Below are positions 57,413 to 64,000 of a stretch of DNA of 64,000 bases, in pieces. The DNA lies in NCBI RefSeq assembly GCF_009740285.1, contig NZ_CP046566.1:2972501-3036500 (forward strand). The letters run 5' to 3'. Each line of letters starts with the position of its first letter. Position 1 is the first letter of the stretch. The notes beneath the pieces are model-generated. The model ran no database searches. It worked only from the letters and a program-made list of their open reading frames with translations, and was not told where the DNA came from. Made by a program: the position numbers and the translations under genes. Source of the stretch: Phnomibacter ginsenosidimutans. Lineage in GTDB: Bacteria; Bacteroidota; Bacteroidia; Chitinophagales; Chitinophagaceae.

Positions 57413-60400
57413 TTACTTTAGTTGAATGACCTCCAACAATTTAGCATAACTGCTAATTTGATGGAAATGCACTTCTGTACCACTTATAGCTTTGAAATGC
57501 TCCTTGGCACAATGGATTTTAAGCTTTTCGATTTCACGTAGCTCAAGGTCCGAATCTGAGCCTTTGGTTTCAGCAACAAAGTAGATGTGGCGAACCCTTT
57601 CCTTATCGAAAACTATGGCCCAATCGGGGCTGTAGTTGGCTACCGGAGTGGTGATATAAAAGCTCTTAGGCAACTTGGCGTAGACTACCACTTCTGTTGC
57701 AGCCTCCAGTGCTTTTGCGAATTCTGCTTCTATTTTGGAGTCGGTGGTGAGGTAATCGTAAATGTGCTTTTTGAGTAGGTCTGAATTGCGCAAGGCATTC
57801 TTATCATTGGTGAATACCGTTTTGGCGTCGTACTCAGCATCTATCTTATGATAGGTGATATTGTTTATAATGAGGCTGGCTTTAACCTCATTGATTAGGC
57901 GACCGCATTTTGCAATGAATTCTTCTGGGTTTCTACGGAGCAGCAGGAACTTTTTAGGACTGATCTGTTTCAGAATTTCAGCAATTGTACGGCGGGTGAG
58001 ATTAGTGAGTGCTTCTATTTCGCCTACTATATCGTACACGGCATTCGCATAAGGATCATTTTTCAACACCTGCTGCTGAGTATTGTTTGCATTCAATAAG
58101 GCACCCGCCTGCATTTGTGTTTTATCGCCATCTGCCAGCTCGCCGGTTTTCACCTCATACTGGCGGTCAGCAATGGCTAGCTGCGCATCAATTTTGACTA
58201 CACTTTCCTTGATAAGTTTTGGTGTATCAAATTGTACCTCATACACGGTCTTCAAATTAATCTTTGACCAAAGCTCCTGGAACTCTTTCTTTTTGAAATT
58301 GGCATTGGTATTCAGAATGACTGTTTGACGGGCATTTTCCGGCATAAATTCCTCGCCGGTGTAAATGGACTTCACCAGCTTTACTACTGAGTCTCGAAAA
58401 GGCTCCAGATTTTCGGGCAGCGGGATCCTTCCATCATCAATGAGACCTCGACCTTTTTCGGTGATTTTATCATCATCATCGATGATGTCATTTTTGTACA
58501 GGATCTTATTGAGCTTTTTAGCATCGTCTGCGGTGAGGCGATGTTCTTCATCCATTTCGTTTTTTACCAGTTTGCCAAGGAAGTAACTTGCTTCTGCCTT
58601 TTGTGGCCTATCAGACAATGAGGCAGCTATTTCGGATTGAAGGCCTTTCGCAAAAGTTTCAAACTTTTCCGAAGCCACAATTGTGAGCTTATTGACCTCA
58701 TGCACCTGATCGGCAATAGTTTCAAAGTCCTGACGTATGCCATGCTTATTTACACAAAGACGCATGCCCCTGCCAACTTCCTGGCGGCGGCGAGTAACGT
58801 TGACGCCTTCTGGATTTTTTAGTGCACAAATTTGGAAGACGTTGGGATTATCCCAACCTTCTTTGAGGGCTGAGTGAGAAAAAATGAAACGCACAGGTTG
58901 ATCTAAATCCAAAAGTTTGGTTTTCTCTTTCATGATTAGATCATAAGCCGAAATATCGTCGGACTCCTCTGAACCCCTTTTGATGGAAGGATCAACAGAT
59001 TTACCTTTTTTGTCAATAGAGAAATATCCCTCATGCACTTTCTGTGCATCATCCCTTGTCAGGTATTTTTCATAATCAGTTGGCATGTATCCTTGATGAA
59101 CGTTACCCGGATCTGTCTCGAGCAGGTATTGGTTGTACTCCTGCTGAAAGAGGTCAAGAAAGTTGCAGCGGATATTGTTGTATTCTTCCTCGAATATCCG
59201 GGCGTATTCGCCCAAGTCAGGATCTCCGTTTTCATCGTACACCCTGTACTTTTCTACTGAATCAATAAAGAAAAGAGAAAGAACTTTGATACCTCGTTGG
59301 AAGAGTTGCTTTTCCTTTTCAAAGTGAGACTTAATTGTCTCCCGAATTTGAATACGACGAAATGCTAGTTCATCCGTATCATTCAATACGTCGCCTGGGA
59401 AGACATCCTGCCCGGCTATAACTATTTTGTTGTGGTAGCCGTTGATTTCTGTGATGATTTGATTGGCATAGGCCGGAATGCCGCCTGAAAGTTCATAGAG
59501 ATTGGCACCTTCACTTAGTTTTTGTACCACTCGCTTTACCCCTTCGCCATGGCGCTTTTCGAATTCGACAACGGCATAAGGTGGTTTGGTGGCACTGAGG
59601 CTGATTTGCTCGAGGTATAAATATCCGTTGGTGCCTGTGGCGCCTTTGAGGTTGATGCCCTTGACCTGAATCTTTTTCACCAGGCGTTTACGGTAGGCAT
59701 CCAAGGCGTCGAGACGGTAAACCTTATTGTACTCCACACGATGCGTAGCAGAATAACGCAAAGTGAACAATGGCCTGAACTCTTGCATGCTGGCAAGCGT
59801 AGTGGGACCGTCTACCGACTGCGGTTCATCAATAATCAGGATGGGATTGGTTTCAGCAATGATGTCAATTGGCCGGCGGGTGCCAAACTGATCGAGCTCC
59901 TGCTTGATGCGCCTTGCGTCTTCGCCCCGGGCGGCAAATGCCTGGGTGTTGATCACCATTACGCTGATCCGGGGATCGCTGGCAAAGCTTTCAATATCTT
60001 GAGGGCGGCCGGAGTTGTAGATGAATGCGTTTACCTTATGGCCATATAGTTCCTGGAAGTGCTCCTGGGTATCTTCAAATGTTTTGAATACCCCTTCGCG
60101 GATGGCGATGCTGGGCACAATGACAATGAACTTGCTCCAGCCATAATGCTTTTGGAGCTCGTACATGGTACGGATATAGGTATAGGTTTTACCGGTACCG
60201 GTTTCCATTTCGATGGTGAGGTTGTAACCGGTTCGCACACCATTTGGGCGCTCTATTTGTTGACTCTCGTATAGGTCATTATTGCGCTGCACCTTCTGGA
60301 TGTTCTGCAATACCTGGCTTTCCGGAATCTGGAAGGGACTATTGCGATAGCCTATGTCTTCCAAAACTTCCTGCTCAAATACAGTGGCCTGAACGCTACC

Positions 60401-60547
60401 AGCCGCCGCTTGCCTTGCTTTGCGTATCGGATCCTGGCTTCGCTCGAGGGTGAAGCGATTGGACTTGAGGGGCTGACCTTGAAAACAATCCACCACCGCT
60501 TTGACCGCCTGAACCTGAAAGTCTTGTTGTTTGAATTGAAGTTTCAT
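57413..60547 (-). CDS. Type III restriction enzyme Res subunit (SF2 helicase with PD-(D/E)xK nuclease)
   Basis: I start at ATG 60547 (MKLQFKQQDFQVQAV), giving 1044 residues. A GTG at 60550 overlaps the upstream stop. Helicase motifs are METGTGKT (Walker A, 114-121), DEPQ (240-243) and RYSATH. The C-terminal nuclease has PD at 974-975 (NYSPDWAIVF) and E-T-K at 993-995 (FVAETKGSD). Res pairs with Mod to cut unmethylated DNA after ATP-driven movement. It is separated from Mod by the small PD-(D/E)xK-like gene, an unusual insertion. All motifs look intact. Confidence 0.92.
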   Translation of the reverse strand: MKLQFKQQDFQVQAVKAVVDCFQGQPLKSNRFTLERSQDPIRKARQAAAGSVQATVFEQEVLEDIGYRNSPFQIPESQVLQNIQKVQRNNDLYESQQIERPNGVRTGYNLTIEMETGTGKTYTYIRTMYELQKHYGWSKFIVIVPSIAIREGVFKTFEDTQEHFQELYGHKVNAFIYNSGRPQDIESFASDPRISVMVINTQAFAARGEDARRIKQELDQFGTRRPIDIIAETNPILIIDEPQSVDGPTTLASMQEFRPLFTLRYSATHRVEYNKVYRLDALDAYRKRLVKKIQVKGINLKGATGTNGYLYLEQISLSATKPPYAVVEFEKRHGEGVKRVVQKLSEGANLYELSGGIPAYANQIITEINGYHNKIVIAGQDVFPGDVLNDTDELAFRRIQIRETIKSHFEKEKQLFQRGIKVLSLFFIDSVEKYRVYDENGDPDLGEYARIFEEEYNNIRCNFLDLFQQEYNQYLLETDPGNVHQGYMPTDYEKYLTRDDAQKVHEGYFSIDKKGKSVDPSIKRGSEESDDISAYDLIMKEKTKLLDLDQPVRFIFSHSALKEGWDNPNVFQICALKNPEGVNVTRRRQEVGRGMRLCVNKHGIRQDFETIADQVHEVNKLTIVASEKFETFAKGLQSEIAASLSDRPQKAEASYFLGKLVKNEMDEEHRLTADDAKKLNKILYKNDIIDDDDKITEKGRGLIDDGRIPLPENLEPFRDSVVKLVKSIYTGEEFMPENARQTVILNTNANFKKKEFQELWSKINLKTVYEVQFDTPKLIKESVVKIDAQLAIADRQYEVKTGELADGDKTQMQAGALLNANNTQQQVLKNDPYANAVYDIVGEIEALTNLTRRTIAEILKQISPKKFLLLRRNPEEFIAKCGRLINEVKASLIINNITYHKIDAEYDAKTVFTNDKNALRNSDLLKKHIYDYLTTDSKIEAEFAKALEAATEVVVYAKLPKSFYITTPVANYSPDWAIVFDKERVRHIYFVAETKGSDSDLELREIEKLKIHCAKEHFKAISGTEVHFHQISSYAKLLEVIQLK

Positions 60548-60549
60548 CA

Positions 60550-61158
60550 CTATTTGCTTTTAGGTTTTGCCTTTTTAGCTGGATTCGTTCTTTGTTCGTA
60601 AAGCAAATATTGAAGCATAGAGGAGCTATTATGATTCCAGCCTTTTTGCTTTTCGGGGTATCGCTGGATTCGATCCTTAAGGAATGAAATCATATGGTCA
60701 AGCTCAATCTTATACCAGCCATCTAGGTTAGACTGATTTCGTGCAGTTGAAGCAAAAATTTTGATGATTGTAATTTCTTCATTTGAAAAGATTTCTTTTT
60801 TTTTCAGTACACTGATGGCTTTTTGCTCCTCTTCACTGTCGAGTAAACCAAGGCGTTTGATGCAGCTCTTCAATTTAGAATCACTGAGGCTACTTATTCG
60901 ATTTTCACCACCCTTAATCTCACAAATAAGCCCAAGCATTTTCGAACCTTTCATGAAATCACGAATGATTTCGTCGGTATCTTCTATTTCCTTAAGACCA
61001 ACAATTTCAGTAACATGCTTTGTCCTAATTCCAATTAGATCATTGTCCGCATGTCCACGATCATTATTTTCTGACTTGTGTGAAACATAATTATCTAAAA
61101 GAAAGAATCCATTCAGCCTGAAATAGAGATAGGCTATCTCTTCTGCAAAATTTTTCAT
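60550..61158 (-). CDS. Small PD-(D/E)xK-like protein between Mod and Res
   Basis: The 202-residue protein begins with a helix and LYFRLNGFFLLDNYV, then has HADNDLIGIR (candidate D38/D40) and GLICEIKGGEN (E80-x-K82). This spacing is that of restriction-endonuclease-like folds. The C-terminal part is helical with a lysine-rich tail (NPAKKAKPKSK). It starts four bases after the Mod stop, and its stop abuts Res, so all three are one operon. It may be an extra nuclease or a degenerate DNA-binding subunit. I know no named family. Confidence 0.65.
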   Translation of the reverse strand: MKNFAEEIAYLYFRLNGFFLLDNYVSHKSENNDRGHADNDLIGIRTKHVTEIVGLKEIEDTDEIIRDFMKGSKMLGLICEIKGGENRISSLSDSKLKSCIKRLGLLDSEEEQKAISVLKKKEIFSNEEITIIKIFASTARNQSNLDGWYKIELDHMISFLKDRIQRYPEKQKGWNHNSSSMLQYLLYEQRTNPAKKAKPKSK

Positions 61159-61162
61159 GGGA

Positions 61163-63148
61163 TTATATCACTTTCATTTCAGTATCGGGACTCAGTTGTT
61201 TTAGCAGCTGCCTTACATTGGTTTTCGCGGTATCATCCTTGAAGCCGTTATCACGGAAGACGATACGCAAGGGCTGATCTTTAGCTATTTCCCTGGCAAA
61301 AGCTTCATCAATACCCGTTTCGAAGCAGGCGTACAATGAATTGGCTGCTACCTTGAACACTTGTTTGCCGGCAATAGTGAGTTGTTCGATTTTTAGACTA
61401 AGTGGCAGGCCCCAATCGAGCATTACCTGGGCTAGGAGATCATCAGCTGTACGGTCGGGCTTTACATTGTCGGCAAAAAGTTCAAGCTTGGTTTGCACAT
61501 AATCCTGCGGACGGTAATACACCTCGTGCATGTTGCTGCTGTCTTGTTTATAAACACGGAAACCAATAGCGGTATCATTATTTGTTAAATAATTCACTGA
61601 ACACAACCTAATTCTCTGTTTAGCTAACTCGGTAATTTTAGTAGGCTTGTTTTGTTTTAAAAGATATTGAATCGCTCTTGAAATAGTTGCTTTAGAGCCA
61701 CCTGTGGCTGTTTTGAGAGTTTCATTGAGATCTTCAGGTATTTGAACTAAAATGTAACTGCAATTAGAGCCCGTTTCATAATTAAGTTTCATCAAAGCCT
61801 CTGCTGTTGTGCCTGAGCCAGAAAAGAAATCTAGCACAATATCATTACCTCCTAGTCCGAATGATTTCATAAGATCATAGAGTAAATCAGGGTCTTTTGG
61901 ATTTGTAAAAAGATTTTCACCAAATAATTTAGTTAGATTTTTTGATGCAACACGACCATCTTTGAATCTGATACTTGTCAAACTTTGAAATTCAGTGTCT
62001 GATAAATATGTTTTATTGTTGGGTATCGTATTATGATCATCAGCAAAATGAACAAGATTATTCTTCACTCTTTCTTCCATTGTTTTCTGTGGATAGCGCC
62101 AACCGCTTGCGGGGGGCTTACATACCTCTTTTGTAATAGGATGTAAAAGATCATAGACATATTGCCCATGATTAGGGCCTGAAATATCGCTAGCAAAATA
62201 GACTCCTTTTTGATCCATCCAATTGTAATGCTTTGACGCCTTAATAGGATTCGATTCGGGAAATTGCTTGTACCATTCAAGTGCCTCTTGATGGATGGCA
62301 CTCCAATCTTCACCATGTTCTCTTCTAAATCCATCGAAAGCCTTGTAAATCTCATCTAGGCCTTCTTTCTTTTCTAACCATGCACCCTTATTTACCCCCT
62401 TATCTCTTACGTAACAAACAATATATTCATGCTGTATAGAAATGTAATCCTGGTCATTCTTGCTGCTATTTTTCCATATAATTTCTCCAGCAAAATTCTT
62501 CTCGCCGTATATTTCATCACAAAGCTTTCTTAGATTATGTACCTCTTTTTCATCAATTGATATGACCACAATTCCGTCGGCAGTCAATAAATTTCTCGCC
62601 AACTTTAATCTTGGATACATCATACTCAACCAATCGCTGTGGTAGCGTCCTGCTGTTTCGGGGTTTACTACCAGGCGTTGGTTGTATTCGTCTTTCTGCC
62701 CGCTGGTAATAAGTTCTTCCTTTGCATCTTTGGCAAAATTGTCTTTGTACACAAAGTCCTTTCCGGTGTTGTAGGGCGGGTCTATGTATATCATTTTTAT
62801 TTTACCCAGATAGCTTTCTTGAAGTAGTTTCAGCACTTCCAGGTTGTCGCCTTCTATGTACAGGTTTTCGGTATTGTCAAAATCCACACTGTCTTCCCGC
62901 ACCGGGCGCAGGGTTTTGGTGGTGGGTATGTTGGCTGTTACAATGGCCTCTTTTTTACCCGGCCACTCTAAGCGGTAGCGTTCTTTGGTGCCTTCCACCA
63001 CTTTATGGCTAAGCTCCTGGCGCAGCAGGTCGAAATCTATCTGCTTGCCGTCGGCAGTTTCTGTAACACAGTTGGGGAAAAGGGCGGCCAGCTTTTCAAT
63101 ATTCTGGCTTACCAGGTCGGGGGATTGGAGATCGAGTTTTTCCGGCAT
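61163..63148 (-). CDS. Type III Mod-like N6-adenine DNA methyltransferase
   Basis: The 661-residue protein has the catalytic motif DPPY (123-126, IYIDPPYNTGKDF) before the SAM-binding FSGSGTT (442-448). This order defines beta-group adenine methyltransferases such as type III Mod. The target-recognition region lies between about 210 and 420. The N-terminal 90 residues and C-terminal 130 residues are typical extensions. Mod methylates one strand of a short site and directs Res. The gene begins the cluster and no phase-variable repeat is seen in its start. Confidence 0.93.
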   Translation of the reverse strand: MPEKLDLQSPDLVSQNIEKLAALFPNCVTETADGKQIDFDLLRQELSHKVVEGTKERYRLEWPGKKEAIVTANIPTTKTLRPVREDSVDFDNTENLYIEGDNLEVLKLLQESYLGKIKMIYIDPPYNTGKDFVYKDNFAKDAKEELITSGQKDEYNQRLVVNPETAGRYHSDWLSMMYPRLKLARNLLTADGIVVISIDEKEVHNLRKLCDEIYGEKNFAGEIIWKNSSKNDQDYISIQHEYIVCYVRDKGVNKGAWLEKKEGLDEIYKAFDGFRREHGEDWSAIHQEALEWYKQFPESNPIKASKHYNWMDQKGVYFASDISGPNHGQYVYDLLHPITKEVCKPPASGWRYPQKTMEERVKNNLVHFADDHNTIPNNKTYLSDTEFQSLTSIRFKDGRVASKNLTKLFGENLFTNPKDPDLLYDLMKSFGLGGNDIVLDFFSGSGTTAEALMKLNYETGSNCSYILVQIPEDLNETLKTATGGSKATISRAIQYLLKQNKPTKITELAKQRIRLCSVNYLTNNDTAIGFRVYKQDSSNMHEVYYRPQDYVQTKLELFADNVKPDRTADDLLAQVMLDWGLPLSLKIEQLTIAGKQVFKVAANSLYACFETGIDEAFAREIAKDQPLRIVFRDNGFKDDTAKTNVRQLLKQLSPDTEMKVI

Positions 63149-63274
63149 ATAATTGATTACAAACTAAGTAGTTAAGGAAAATACGAAAGCATGGCAAAAT
63201 AGGAAGATCGGGAAGAATTACATGGAAAAGGAAGAACCAATCCATGAGAAGTATGAAAATGTGGCCAAGACGAC

Positions 63275-63658
63275 CTATTTATACCACCCACCTCTTTTAA
63301 AATCATTAGGCAGCTGTTTTTGAATGGCTACCTGCGCTGCAGTTTTCGGGACAACATAACCCGGTTGATCTGCTTCGCTTTTCGCTTTCTTCACACCTGC
63401 AGAGCCGCTGTTCTTAATTGATTTCAGGATAACCTCTATCGGTTGTTCACACTTTTTAGCCAATAAGGCATTGGGATATTTTTGGACAATAGCAACAATT
63501 CTAACAGCCTCCTGCTTAGATTGTACAGTATGGAAAACAGAAATAGGCTTTTTAAGATGTGTAATCAAAAAATCTACAAGTTGTTCTGTTGTTACTTCTG
63601 TATTACCAGCAATTAGTTTGTTCAACAGACTGTTTACAGAAACTCGAATCATTGACAT
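63275..63658 (-). CDS. Hypothetical helical protein (127 aa)
   Basis: From ATG 63658 (MSMIRVSVNSLLNKLIAG) the product is helical (TTEQLVDFLITHLKKPISVF, AVRIVAIVQKYPNALLAKK) with a basic, low-complexity tail. No family, signal peptide or membrane segment is seen. The gap to the Mod start is 126 bases, so it may be a separate small unit. Earlier ATG/TTG starts add up to seven residues. Confidence 0.55.
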   Translation of the reverse strand: MSMIRVSVNSLLNKLIAGNTEVTTEQLVDFLITHLKKPISVFHTVQSKQEAVRIVAIVQKYPNALLAKKCEQPIEVILKSIKNSGSAGVKKAKSEADQPGYVVPKTAAQVAIQKQLPNDFKRGGWYK

Positions 63659-63711
63659 AATCAATTCCTCCAATCCCAAAGGTCTACAGGGTTAATAAAT
63701 TAACATAAGCC

Positions 63712-64000
63712 TTAATTAGTGGCCTTGGCTATATGTTCTAGTTTTTTTATCCATTGCGGGTTTTCATCGTATCGTTTAAAATGCCAGACAAAGCCGGCAT
63801 TGAGTAATTCTTCAATCGGGTTAATTTTGGGTTCGTCATACCAAACCACGCCATTCGTCCAGCCGTAATAGTGGGTGTCGAGGCTATAAACACAATTGGT
63901 TTTGCCGAAAAAGGCGATGACACTTCCCAAGGATGCCAGGGCATCCTCCTTGCATTCAAAACCATATAGTCTAATTCTCAACTCCTCGTGGGAGGCAGAC
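63712..64000 (-). CDS. SNase-like protein, catalytically degenerate (5' end beyond window)
   Basis: The frame is open to the right edge with no start, so the N-terminus is missing. The visible 95 residues follow the SNase pattern (RIRLYGFECKED, then INPIEELLNAGFVWHFKRYD, as in the intact nuclease at 52067-52537). The catalytic Arg of the YGR motif is Trp (HYYGWTNG), and the usual Asp in the RLxGID segment is Glu (GFECKE). It is probably a non-cleaving SNase-fold protein. Confidence 0.6.
   Translation of the reverse strand, partial: SASHEELRIRLYGFECKEDALASLGSVIAFFGKTNCVYSLDTHYYGWTNGVVWYDEPKINPIEELLNAGFVWHFKRYDENPQWIKKLEHIAKATN

Larger units (their letters stand above)
42802..64000. mobile_element. 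Left part of a probable tRNA-integrated genomic island (right end beyond window)
   Basis: From the tRNA scar rightward the gene content changes from one-strand sugar metabolism to short genes on both strands, many of them unknown. An RteC-like/HTH module, nucleases, a WYL regulator and a restriction-modification cluster are included. The sequence is visibly richer in A/T runs. No integrase is in the window; in this orientation it would be expected near the far end. The extent is inference. Confidence 0.5.

Noticed and set aside
61163-63148. Phase-variable simple repeat in Mod
   Set aside because: I see no tandem repeat tract near the start or in the coding sequence.
42802-64000. CRISPR array or integrase gene in the island
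   Set aside because: No regularly spaced repeats were seen, and no frame shows tyrosine or serine recombinase motifs.

Overview
The window comes from a member of the Bacteroidota, most likely a Chitinophagaceae-type soil or sediment organism. The evidence is a SusC/SusD pair, DUF3826, PL1, GH28, GH78, GH95 and GH105 enzymes in long same-strand arrays, weak Shine-Dalgarno sites, and oxidative deoxysugar genes of the kind found in this phylum. I cannot name the genus from the sequence.

Region 1 (1-36130, all minus strand) is a pectin utilisation locus aimed at rhamnogalacturonan-type material. Read in the direction of transcription it starts with MaoC, a solute-binding-fold protein without a signal peptide and two CaiB/BaiF CoA-transferases. 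Next come a lactonase-type amidohydrolase, the rhamnose symporter RhaT and a Gfo/Idh/MocA oxidoreductase. Exported enzymes follow: PL1, an alpha-galacturonidase/glucuronidase-like GH, GH28, GH95, GH2 plus malectin, and GH78. After a zinc ADH and a second GH2 come DUF3826, SusC, SusD, a SusE/F-position lipoprotein, a second PL1 and a partial DUF6298-like protein.

Region 2 (36354-42767, minus strand) is a separate unit closed by a strong terminator at 36354-36383. It carries GH105 and an almost complete oxidative L-fucose pathway: a 2-keto-3-deoxyfuconate dehydrogenase, an FAH-family diketo-acid hydrolase, a FucP-type permease, a RhaM-like mutarotase, an L-fuconolactonase and an L-fucose dehydrogenase. 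The enolase-family fuconate dehydratase is missing from the window. GH95 in region 1 would release the fucose and region 2 would burn it to pyruvate and lactate.

Region 3 (about 42778 to the right edge) looks like one end of a genomic island inserted in the 3' end of a tRNA gene. It is visibly more A/T-rich, has genes on both strands and holds many unknown short genes. It begins with an RteC-like and HTH module. Next come putative nucleases (DUF5655/NucS-like and NERD), a WYL regulator, a HEPN-like protein and a secreted SNase. It ends in an enlarged type III restriction-modification cluster: Mod, a small PD-(D/E)xK-like protein, Res, an SNF2-type helicase with an N-terminal PLD-like region, and DUF4391.

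Five genes carry six single-base indels that break otherwise conserved frames (GH2, GH95, FucP, NERD and the SNF2 helicase twice). Each is restored by one base and most lie at short same-base runs. Assembly error is the simplest explanation, so I describe these as full-length genes with a broken frame.
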